Notes under the pieces: model-generated
Told to the model about the DNA's origin: nothing
Database searches by the model: none
What the model saw: the letters and a program-made list of their open reading frames with translations, nothing else
Origin: Clostridia bacterium
GTDB taxonomy: Bacteria; Bacillota; Clostridia; Christensenellales; UBA1242
Direction of reading: 5' to 3'
NCBI GenBank assembly: GCA_017553065.1
Contig: JAFZND010000144.1
Span: forward strand, 1 to 12,417
DNA: 12,417 nucleotides
In this document: in pieces, positions 6,215 through 12,417 of the stretch
Position numbering within the stretch: the first letter of the stretch is position 1
Layout: each line of letters opens with the position of its first letter
Position numbers and translations under genes: made by a program

Positions 6215-6228
6215 GTACTAATTGTAAA
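6200..6228 (-). promoter_or_regulatory. Possible greA promoter
   Basis: Minus strand: TTTACA (6223-6228), 17-bp spacer, GATTAT (6200-6205). The -10 box matches only 4 of 6 bases, so this is a modest call. A start near 6193 would leave about 17 nt before ATG. The rest of the 250-bp gap (6229-6368) shows no gene or clear hairpin. Confidence 0.4.
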
Positions 6229-6368
6229 AAAATAAAATGCCTTCAATTTTTAAAGACGCAGTTATTGTACTAGTTTTTTATAATTATGTCAATGAAATTA
6301 AATTACATTTCTGCCTTTTTTATCATATTCTTAATTTACAAAAATATACTATGATTTATCTAAATTAT

Positions 6369-6397
6369 TTGTCAATTTCTTATCATTAGTGTATTAT
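6369..6397 (+). promoter_or_regulatory. Promoter of the small hypothetical/DUF378 unit
   Basis: TTGTCA (6369-6374), 17-bp spacer, TATTAT (6392-6397); the predicted start near 6404 leaves about 22 nt with AGGAG. A perfect TATAAT at 6401-6406 lies close to the ribosome site and lacks a -35 box. Confidence 0.6.
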
Positions 6398-6425
6398 ACC
6401 TATAATATGTTTTAGGAGAATATAA

Positions 6426-6683
6426 ATGCGTATTTGGGCAAAAAACCTAGTAGATGGTAAAATTGTAAAAGATTTTATATTTGAAATTGATTCATTTGAT
6501 GTGCATAAGTTTGAATCATATGTGTCGTATGCATGCGAAAAATTAGATAATCCTACACCAATAGTACTTGTAAAACACATAAAGAATTTTATCCTATTTA
6601 ATAGTGCAGTATTTAGTCCAGACGAATTTGTGGAAAGTTATCATTACGACAAATTTGAAGTGGCACTAATTCCTGATAAATAA
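6426..6683 (+). CDS. Conserved-looking 85-residue protein of unknown function
   Basis: A small soluble, mixed alpha/beta protein without signal peptide, membrane span or catalytic motif. AGGAG at 6414-6418, 7 bp before ATG, and a promoter upstream support a real gene. The opening MRIWAKNLVDGKIVKD and the pattern PIVLVKHIKNF (45-55), then DEFVESYHYDKFEVALI (66-82), remind me of a widespread uncharacterised small protein of Clostridia that begins MRxWxK and ends near an F(I/V)E..xFDYLE.x motif. This resemblance is from memory and unverified. The gene is followed after 57 bp, without terminator, by the DUF378 gene, so the two are probably cotranscribed. No function is assigned. Confidence 0.7.
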   Translation: MRIWAKNLVDGKIVKDFIFEIDSFDVHKFESYVSYACEKLDNPTPIVLVKHIKNFILFNSAVFSPDEFVESYHYDKFEVALIPDK

Positions 6684-6726
6684 ATATGAATAATATTGCT
6701 AGCATTTAACCAAAATAATAAAAAAT

Positions 6727-6731
6727 GGAGG
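6727..6731 (+). promoter_or_regulatory. Ribosome binding site that fixes the DUF378 start
   Basis: GGAGG stands 9 bp before ATG at 6741. The longer in-frame reading that would begin with TTG at 6696 would translate through this site, so the start at 6741 is preferred. Confidence 0.8.
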
Positions 6732-6740
6732 TTATTAAAT

Positions 6741-7049
6741 ATGTTAGCATTTTTTTCATTATTACTCACAGTTGTAGGATGTATCAACTGGCTTAGTATT
6801 GCCCTACTTCAATTTGATTTTGTTGCAGGTTTGTTTGGTTCACAAAGCAGTGTAATCAGCAGAATTATTTACTTTGTGATAGGTGTGGCCGCACTTATGC
6901 TTACATTCATTGTAATCAAAGGTAAAGGGCATTTCCAAATTTCTTTTAAGAAAAAAGAAAAATTGCAACCTAGTCACGCTTTGCCACAAGCAGAAAATTC
7001 TAGCGATATGGGCAAGCAAACAATTGATGATGAAGATGAAGATGAATAA
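6741..7049 (+). CDS. DUF378 (YuzA-like) small membrane protein with acidic tail
   Basis: The 102-residue protein carries two hydrophobic segments (about 3-23 and 40-60). The first holds VVGCINWLSI (11-20), the GxxNW pattern of DUF378/YuzA proteins; the segment AGLFG (29-33) between the helices also fits. DUF378 proteins are usually about 60-80 residues, so this one has an added C-terminal tail. The tail is basic at about 60-74 (IKGKGHFQISFKKKEK) and ends in the acidic run DDEDEDE (96-102). With two spans, both ends lie on the same side, probably the cytoplasm by the positive-inside rule. Family function is unknown. It follows the 85-residue gene in a likely operon and shares a terminator with the convergent dnaE. 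The fold assignment is good; the role is open. Confidence 0.85.
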   Translation: MLAFFSLLLTVVGCINWLSIALLQFDFVAGLFGSQSSVISRIIYFVIGVAALMLTFIVIKGKGHFQISFKKKEKLQPSHALPQAENSSDMGKQTIDDEDEDE

Positions 7050-7078
7050 AAAACACCAGCATGATGCTGGTATTTTTT
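7048..7078. terminator. Bidirectional terminator between DUF378 gene and dnaE
   Basis: ACCAGCA (7055-7061) pairs with TGCTGGT (7065-7071) around TGA. A/T runs on both sides provide a T-tract for either strand, with one mismatch between stem and run. The dnaE stop (7077-7079) overlaps the plus-strand T-tract. Confidence 0.82.
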
Positions 7079-10000
7079 ATACTAATTTTATAAATTCTTC
7101 TGGTATATATGCCATAAGTTCATTTATTAGGTTATTTGAGCCATCCACACAAATATTCAATTTGTATGTCTTATTTTCTGCGCTACATTTTACTATTACA
7201 GGTATTGCACCTAAATAATTTTTGAGCACTTCAAAAATAGATGCATGCAAATTTTTATCTATTAGATTGTATTTTAAATACAATGTCTTTGGTTTTTCTT
7301 CTGTCTTTTGTTCACCCTCTGTTTCGGCATTTTCAGATTCCCATGGAGTAATGCTATCTACTAGCACGCTTGGTGCTTCGCCATCTCTTATGGATAACTT
7401 GCCTTTTACGGTAACCATACTATCTTCTTTTAGTTCTTCTTTTAATCTAGCGTACACATTTGGGAAGAACATTAAGTCAATAGTTCCATACAAATCTTCT
7501 AGTTTTGCAAATGCCATTTCTTTGTTTCCATTCTTGGTAAATAACTTTTTAATTTCTGTAATTATTCCGCCACATGTAACATCCATGCCATCACTTAAGC
7601 CATCATACTCTACCACTTGCTCAACATCTTCATCGTCCACTTGCATTTCTTCTACTTCACCTGCATCAAGCATATCAGCAGTAAGATTGTATTCTCTAAA
7701 CTTGCTTAGGTAACCACTCAATGGATGACCAGAAATATATACGCCTACAACATCTTTTTCTAATTTTAGTTTTGTAGCATTATCAAATTCATCAATGTTT
7801 GGATAAACAATGGTGTTTGCAAAATCATCAGTTTCTAATCCATCAAACAAACTAAATTGGCCCGTTGCTGCTTTCTTTCTATCTTGTTGCACACGCTCAA
7901 TTACGCCTGCATACACATGCATTAGTTGACTACGTTTTACACCAAACGAATCAAATGCACCAGAAAGAATCAAACTTTCCACACAGCGTTTGTTTTGTGC
8001 TTGAACATCCACTCTTGAGATAAAGTTATTTAAATCTTTAAATTCGCCATTTGCTTTGCGCTCGGCAATTACACTTTCCATCACAGAAATACCAACATTT
8101 TTAAGTGCAGCAAGACCAAAACGAATTTTGCCATCTTTTACCGTAAAGTACACATCACTCTTATTGATATCTGGTGGAAGCACTTCAATTTTTTCACTCT
8201 TTGCATAAGCAATATAGTTCTTTATTTCATCTTGGTTAGTGATTCTGTTATTAAGCACACTAGTTAAGAATTCTGGCTCATAATATGTTTTTAGGTATGC
8301 AGTTTGGTATGTAATGTAACTATATGCTGCAGCGTGAGATTTGTTGAATGCATAACTACCAAACTTCTCCATTTCGTCCCAAAGTTTATTGGCAGTTGCC
8401 TCATCCATTGTGCCACGCTTCAATATGCCATCCACTGCTTTTGAATTACCTTTTGCTTCGCAACCATGAATAAATACTTCACGCTCTGCTTTTAGGTCTG
8501 CCAATTTCTTTTTACCCATGTACTTACGCACAGCATCAGCTCGTGATAGTGTATATCCTGCAAGTGCTTGGACTAATTGCATCACTTGCTCTTGATATAC
8601 AATACAGCCATAAGTAACATCTAGTATTGGCTTCATAAGTGGGCTTACATATGTAATGCCCTCAGGGTTGTGTTTGTTTTTAACGAATGTAGGAATGCTA
8701 TCCATTGGGCCTGGTCGATATAGCGACACTCCAGCTATAATATCTTCAAGGCATGTTGGTTGCAATTCTTTCATGAACTTTTGGAATCCTGCAGATTCAA
8801 TTTGGAATATACCTTTAGTGTTACCAGTTGAAATAAGTTTGTACACATTAGGGTCTGCATAATCAGAATTTTCAAAATTGATTTCTACACCATGATTTTG
8901 TTTTACATATTCAATAGCATTCTTTACATCACTAAGGTTTCTAAGGCCCAAAAAGTCCATTTTTAGGTGACCCAATCTTTCTAGTTCGCCACCTTCAAAT
9001 TGAGTTGTAACATCATCAGCATTTTTTGCAAGTGGCAAATGTTTATCAAGTACATCGCCACCAATGATTACACCACAAGCATGAATACCTGTTTGCCTTG
9101 GGCTATCTTCCAATTTCCATGCAATGTCAATTACACGCTTAATATCTTCATTTTCATTGTACATTGCCACAAGTTCTGGCACACTTTCATCTTGACCTTT
9201 GTCACCAGGTTTAATTCCAAATACTTTGGCAATTATATTAGGCCTTTTGACAGTATTTGGTATGTTTTTGGTAACTCTATCCATTTCACTATAAGGGATT
9301 TTCAAAACACGACCAACATCTTTAATTGCGTTTTTTGCTGCCATAGTACCAAATGTAATAATCTTTACAACGCGTTCATCACCATATTTTTCACGCACAT
9401 AATCTATTACATCCTGGCGACGAGAATCTTCAAAGTCAATATCAAAGTCGGGCGCACTAACACGCTCTGGATTTAAGAAACGCTCAAAGAATAGACCATA
9501 CTTTAATGGGTCCACATCAGTAATACCAATTAAGTATGCAATAATTGAGCCAACGCCAGAACCACGGCCAGGGCCAACTGCACATCCCATTTCGCGTGCA
9601 GCATTTATGTAATCCCAAACAATTAGGTAATACTCAATATAACCCGTTTTTTGAATAACACTAAATTCGTATTCCACGCGGTCACGAATTTCTTTTGTCT
9701 CTTTTCCATATCTTCTAATTATTCCCGCTTCCACAAGGTCACGCAAATAATCCACAGGGTCTTGTCCCGTTGCTGGATTGTATTTAGGGTACAAATAATG
9801 ACCAAAGTCAAATGCATAATTACATTTATCAGCAATTTCCAGTGTGGTTGCTAGTGCTTCTTCATCATTAGGGAAAGCGGCTTGCATCTCTTCATATGAT
9901 TTAAAATAAAATTCGTCATTAGGGAATTTCATTCTATCTGGGTCGTCAAGTGTTTTGCCCATTTGCACACACATTAGCACATCTTGCACTTCTGCATCTT

Positions 10001-10625
10001 CACGATTTATGTAGTGCACATCATTTGTTGCCACCAATTTTATATTGTATTTTTTGGCATATTCGTGCAACATGTGATTTACTTCTACTTGCTCTGCAAG
10101 ACCATGATTTTGTAGTTCCAAATAAAAATCATCACCAAATGTATCTTTAAACCACTTTACTAATTTTTCTGCCTCATCAAATTGTCTTTTCAAAATTAAT
10201 TGTGGTATATCACCTGCAAGACATGCAGATAACACAATTAAACCTTCTTTGTATTGTTCCAAGAGTTTATAGTCAATTCTTGGTTTGTAATAAAAACCTT
10301 CACAGAAAGCAACGGAATTTAACTTACACAAATTTTTATAGCCAATTTCATCTTTTGCAAGACATATTAAGTGTGCAAGCTTTACTTTGCCACTTTTTAC
10401 ATGCAAATCATCACAAACATAAAATTCACAACCAATAATTGGTTTTACATCTTGTTTTTTGCATTCGTCAAACATTTTTACTGCGCCATACATATTGCCA
10501 TGGTCTGTCATAGCAATAGCTGGCATGCCCATACTCTTGGCAACCTGCACTACTCTTTTTATGCGTGCAGCACCATCAAGCAAACTATATTCAGTGTGTA
10601 AATGCAAGTGAACAAAGTTTCCCAT
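7077..10625 (-). CDS. dnaE: DNA polymerase III alpha subunit, DnaE type
   Basis: This 1182-residue protein is a full-length DnaE replicative polymerase. An N-terminal PHP domain (about 1-270) keeps likely metal ligands H8, H10 (HLHLHTEYS), D41, H42 (TDHGN), E67, H85, D202 and H204 (NDVHY), so it may be an active proofreading-type PHP domain. The catalytic core holds GPGRGSG (351-357), PDFDIDFED (392-400) with D395 and D397, and KMDFLG (555-560) with D557. SLYRPGPMDSIP (634-645) and FNKSHAAAY (760-768) are also typical. A helix-hairpin-helix and finger region follows. QFSLFD (923-928) fits the internal beta-clamp-binding motif, and an OB fold occupies about 1012-1092. There is no DEDD exonuclease insert, so it is not PolC. 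The perfect AAAGGAGGT at 10631-10639 sets the start. It is the last gene of the PHP-whiA-dnaE operon. Confidence 0.98.
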   Translation of the reverse strand: MGNFVHLHLHTEYSLLDGAARIKRVVQVAKSMGMPAIAMTDHGNMYGAVKMFDECKKQDVKPIIGCEFYVCDDLHVKSGKVKLAHLICLAKDEIGYKNLCKLNSVAFCEGFYYKPRIDYKLLEQYKEGLIVLSACLAGDIPQLILKRQFDEAEKLVKWFKDTFGDDFYLELQNHGLAEQVEVNHMLHEYAKKYNIKLVATNDVHYINREDAEVQDVLMCVQMGKTLDDPDRMKFPNDEFYFKSYEEMQAAFPNDEEALATTLEIADKCNYAFDFGHYLYPKYNPATGQDPVDYLRDLVEAGIIRRYGKETKEIRDRVEYEFSVIQKTGYIEYYLIVWDYINAAREMGCAVGPGRGSGVGSIIAYLIGITDVDPLKYGLFFERFLNPERVSAPDFDIDFEDSRRQDVIDYVREKYGDERVVKIITFGTMAAKNAIKDVGRVLKIPYSEMDRVTKNIPNTVKRPNIIAKVFGIKPGDKGQDESVPELVAMYNENEDIKRVIDIAWKLEDSPRQTGIHACGVIIGGDVLDKHLPLAKNADDVTTQFEGGELERLGHLKMDFLGLRNLSDVKNAIEYVKQNHGVEINFENSDYADPNVYKLISTGNTKGIFQIESAGFQKFMKELQPTCLEDIIAGVSLYRPGPMDSIPTFVKNKHNPEGITYVSPLMKPILDVTYGCIVYQEQVMQLVQALAGYTLSRADAVRKYMGKKKLADLKAEREVFIHGCEAKGNSKAVDGILKRGTMDEATANKLWDEMEKFGSYAFNKSHAAAYSYITYQTAYLKTYYEPEFLTSVLNNRITNQDEIKNYIAYAKSEKIEVLPPDINKSDVYFTVKDGKIRFGLAALKNVGISVMESVIAERKANGEFKDLNNFISRVDVQAQNKRCVESLILSGAFDSFGVKRSQLMHVYAGVIERVQQDRKKAATGQFSLFDGLETDDFANTIVYPNIDEFDNATKLKLEKDVVGVYISGHPLSGYLSKFREYNLTADMLDAGEVEEMQVDDEDVEQVVEYDGLSDGMDVTCGGIITEIKKLFTKNGNKEMAFAKLEDLYGTIDLMFFPNVYARLKEELKEDSMVTVKGKLSIRDGEAPSVLVDSITPWESENAETEGEQKTEEKPKTLYLKYNLIDKNLHASIFEVLKNYLGAIPVIVKCSAENKTYKLNICVDGSNNLINELMAYIPEEFIKLV

Positions 10626-10658
10626 TTTCTACCTCCTTTAGTATTTTATTACAATCAT

Positions 10659-10676
10659 TGTCCACAGAGTGGAACA
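10659..10676. other. Imperfect hairpin and DnaA-box-like 9-mer in the whiA-dnaE gap
   Basis: TGTCCAC and GTGGaACA form a 7-bp stem with a 3-nt loop and one bulged A between whiA and dnaE. No T-tract follows on the minus strand, so it is not a standard terminator. TTGTCCACA (10658-10666) differs by one base from the DnaA box TTATCCACA. No clear dnaE promoter is visible in the 55-bp gap. Confidence 0.35.
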
Positions 10677-10680
10677 TATT

Positions 10681-11664
10681 TTAGTATTTATTATTTTTTA
10701 TATCTTCTGCAATTTTTATTACTTTTGCAAGTTTGTGGTTTATACCACTTTTTGTAATATGCTTTGCAGTATATAATTCAGCCAACTTTTCAAGTGTTTC
10801 ATCAGGATTTGCTAATCTTATTAGACACAATTCATTTAGGTCATCATCAAGATTTTCAAGCCCAATTGTTTGCTGAATCACTTTTATTGCTTCTAATTGT
10901 TTTACAGAAGCTTGTACTGTTTTATTTAAATTTGCATTTATGCAATTAGTTTGCCTATTCACATTATTTCTAAGTTCTCTAATTGCTGCTTCATTTTGTA
11001 ATTCTAGCACCGCCTTATATGCACCAACTAATGCCAAAGTGTCACATATTATTTGATACTCTTTTATATACACAATAGGTGAATTTTTGCGCATTGTTAC
11101 TTTTGCTGGAATATCAAATTCTTGCAAAAGTTTTACAAAATCATCTGCCAAATTTTCAAAATTGAATACAAATTCCAAATGATATCCACTATTGTTTTTT
11201 GTTTCGTTGTTATAATTCTTAATTACGATGTTTGAAGTTGCACAACTTACAAATGCACCTTTAATATAACTAATTTTGCAATGGTCATCTTGAATAATAA
11301 ATGGCGTTATACCATTATTGATTTCTTTGTATCCATCAACTCCAAGTGACATAATACCCAAATCCACAAGTAACTGCTCTGTAATGCCATCTGGCAAAGT
11401 AATTCTATACCTTGTAGATTTTGCAATAATGCTTTCGTCTGCAATATCTAATGTGCATTCCTTGCCATAATATTGCTTTACAATAGCATTCACTTTGTCG
11501 TAGAGTTCTTCTATTTCGGTAAATATCTCCACAACAGGATGTCCATCACTAATATTAAGTTGTCCACTGCATTTAATTATTGCACTAAGAAAAGCTATTG
11601 CACAACAATCGTTATCAATATTTTGCTTTAGCACCTCTAATTTTGCTTTGTAAGCAAAGGACAT
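10681..11664 (-). CDS. whiA: WhiA-family DNA-binding regulator
   Basis: The 327-residue protein has the WhiA order: an N-terminal WhiA_N region (about 1-90), a degenerate LAGLIDADG homing-endonuclease-like domain (about 130-220, YIKGAFVSCATSNIV at 133-147 and YHLEFVF at 161-167), and a C-terminal helix-turn-helix (about 224-315). The most conserved stretch is clear: NNVNRQTNCINANLNKTV (233-250), then LEAIKVI and SGINHKLAKV (306-315). WhiA controls sporulation-septation genes in Streptomyces and affects division and chromosome segregation in Bacillus. The endonuclease catalytic acids appear absent, as usual for the family. ATG at 11664 uses GAGGAG, which lies inside the upstream PHP gene's last codons; the two genes are 5 bp apart. 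This predicts translational coupling. dnaE follows after 55 bp. Confidence 0.96.
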   Translation of the reverse strand: MSFAYKAKLEVLKQNIDNDCCAIAFLSAIIKCSGQLNISDGHPVVEIFTEIEELYDKVNAIVKQYYGKECTLDIADESIIAKSTRYRITLPDGITEQLLVDLGIMSLGVDGYKEINNGITPFIIQDDHCKISYIKGAFVSCATSNIVIKNYNNETKNNSGYHLEFVFNFENLADDFVKLLQEFDIPAKVTMRKNSPIVYIKEYQIICDTLALVGAYKAVLELQNEAAIRELRNNVNRQTNCINANLNKTVQASVKQLEAIKVIQQTIGLENLDDDLNELCLIRLANPDETLEKLAELYTAKHITKSGINHKLAKVIKIAEDIKNNKY

Positions 11665-11669
11665 AAGTT

Positions 11670-12417
11670 TTACTCCTCAACATCTTTATTACAATTTTTA
11701 AAATGTGGAATTCTTTCCAAATTTACCACTTGCTCTGGTGGAATATTATATTTTTCAATAATATTCATACCTCTATGATTTTCGCCTACTCGTTCTGGAC
11801 GATGCGCATCACTACTTACAATAAATTTCACACCTGTTTTTACCATTCCCTCAATTTCTGCTGGTGTAAAATCAATTCTTTTTCCATTTAGTTCAATATA
11901 TGTACCACGCTCTACTGCCACTCTTGCTATCGCAACAGGATCAACAATACATCCGTTAGATTTTAAGTGTGCAAGTATATCAATGTGATATTTTTTCAAT
12001 GCTTTTATATATGCTTGTGTATTGCGAGCAATTACCTTTTTGGAATGTCTACCAATTCCAAGTACATTTGGAACAAAAAATGTAAAGAAAGCTTTTGGGT
12101 TATATATTCTAAATGCTTTATGAAATCCCACAACCAAAACATCAATGGCTTTGCGTTCGTTTTTATCTACATCAATGTCACCATTGATATTAAGCAAGTT
12201 TGCCTCAATACCGCAAAAAACATCAATGTCATCATATTTGGCATTCAATTTTTCAATTTCCATGCGCATTATGTTGTACTCTCCACGAGTAATGCCATAC
12301 GCAGTATGATCAAAACCATGCTCAGTAATGGCAATTTGTTTTAAACCCTTTTTACGTGCTGCTAGCACATTGTCTTCTATTGTGCCTTTGGCATGTGAAA
12401 AATTTGTATGAGTATGG
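11670..12417 (-). CDS. PHP-domain phosphoesterase, N-terminus beyond window (partial)
   Basis: The frame is open to the right window edge and the first visible residues are HTHTNFSHAKGTIEDN, the metal-binding opening of a PHP domain. The true start therefore lies a few codons off the window. An in-frame GTG at 12368 falls after this motif and is not the start. Counting from the first visible His (12416), 248 residues show the metal ligands in order: H1, H3; E32, H33 (TEHG); E71 (GIEAN); H99 (VGFH); H150 (LAH); D203, H205 (SSDAH). The set matches YcdX/HisK-type PHP phosphoesterases, often found beside rapZ, yvcK and whiA in Clostridia. The substrate is unknown; histidinol-phosphate phosphatase activity cannot be assumed. 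The stop is 5 bp from the whiA start, and the C-terminal VEE codons double as the whiA ribosome site. Confidence 0.9.
   Translation of the reverse strand, partial: HTHTNFSHAKGTIEDNVLAARKKGLKQIAITEHGFDHTAYGITRGEYNIMRMEIEKLNAKYDDIDVFCGIEANLLNINGDIDVDKNERKAIDVLVVGFHKAFRIYNPKAFFTFFVPNVLGIGRHSKKVIARNTQAYIKALKKYHIDILAHLKSNGCIVDPVAIARVAVERGTYIELNGKRIDFTPAEIEGMVKTGVKFIVSSDAHRPERVGENHRGMNIIEKYNIPPEQVVNLERIPHFKNCNKDVEE
11672..11678 (-). promoter_or_regulatory. whiA ribosome site embedded in the end of the PHP gene
   Basis: GAGGAG, the last two sense codons of the PHP gene (Glu-Glu), is the Shine-Dalgarno site for whiA, whose ATG is at 11664. Ribosomes ending on the PHP gene stop within reach of the whiA start. 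Confidence 0.75.

Noticed and set aside
6697..6725. TTGCTA-17-TAAAAA as a promoter of the DUF378 gene
   Set aside because: Its start would fall just after the GGAGG site, removing it from the transcript.
6696..6740. Longer N-terminus of the DUF378 protein from TTG at 6696
   Set aside because: It has no ribosome site, and the family's first membrane helix begins at the start at 6741.
9000..9476. Plus-strand open frame of 158 codons inside dnaE, and similar frames at 7222-7713 and 8656-8862
   Set aside because: They lie opposite highly conserved dnaE codons, show no domain and have no ribosome site; they are antisense shadows.
10658..10666. Replication origin near dnaE
   Set aside because: Only one degenerate DnaA-box-like site is present, with no box cluster, dnaA, dnaN or unwinding element.
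10639..10680. Internal promoter for dnaE
   Set aside because: No pair of -35 and -10 boxes with acceptable spacing was found; cotranscription with whiA is simpler.
12366..12368. In-frame GTG as start of the PHP gene
   Set aside because: The frame continues upstream to the window edge and encodes the HTHTNFSH metal-binding motif, so the GTG is internal and the gene is partial.
1..12417. TGA recoded as Trp, as in Mycoplasma
   Set aside because: Trp is encoded by TGG and the genes read through cleanly without in-frame TGA; exclusive TAA stops are explained by low GC.
1..12417. Defence island, prophage, insertion sequence or CRISPR array
   Set aside because: No transposase, integrase, nuclease cassette, spaced direct repeats or terminal inverted repeats were seen; the genes are mostly housekeeping.

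Overview
The window is AT-rich (about two-thirds A+T by eye) bacterial chromosome. It uses the standard genetic code: TGG for Trp, and TAA at every visible stop. Strong GGAGG-type ribosome sites, TTGnnn-17-TATAAT promoters, WhiA, a PHP-type DnaE and a YuzA-like (DUF378) protein point to a low-GC Firmicute, most likely an uncultured Clostridia-type lineage. This placement is inference from gene content. I see no mobile element, CRISPR array, prophage or rRNA.

Layout. 1-1098 (-) is the N-terminal part of a secreted leucine-rich-repeat protein cut by the window edge. 1233-2195 (-) is an NAD(P)-dependent epimerase/dehydratase-like extended SDR. It shares a short divergent promoter region with 2319-2897 (+), a stand-alone HD hydrolase resembling the (p)ppGpp hydrolase domain of SpoT/Mesh1. 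2913-3203 (-) is a small three-helix membrane protein, and 3280-3990 (-) an AlkD-type DNA glycosylase whose promoter sits so close to the ATG that its mRNA may be leaderless. 4063-4153 (-) is tRNA-Ser(GCU) with its own promoter and terminator. 4360-5661 (+) is a membrane family-2 glycosyltransferase converging on greA (5690-6175, -). 6426-6683 and 6741-7049 (+) form a two-gene unit: an 85-residue uncharacterised protein and a DUF378 membrane protein. These converge on the minus-strand operon PHP phosphoesterase (12417-11670, N-terminus just off the edge), whiA (11664-10681) and dnaE (10625-7077).

How it fits together. Most genes are single housekeeping or accessory units, each with its own promoter and often a compact hairpin terminator. 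Three convergent pairs share one bidirectional terminator each, within gaps of only 15-28 bp. The clear operon is PHP-whiA-dnaE, where the whiA ribosome site lies inside the last codons of the PHP gene. This looks like a contracted form of the clostridial PHP-rapZ-yvcK-whiA-dnaE neighbourhood. The window holds translation (tRNA), transcription (GreA), replication (DnaE), repair (AlkD), alarmone (HD hydrolase) and envelope (LRR, glycosyltransferase, small membrane proteins) functions, with no obvious single pathway.

I do not see convincing evidence for a new multi-gene system. The points most worth a second look are the leaderless alkD, the contracted whiA cluster, the terminator whose 5' arm is coding sequence, the small hypothetical/DUF378 pair and the orphan alarmone-hydrolase-like gene.
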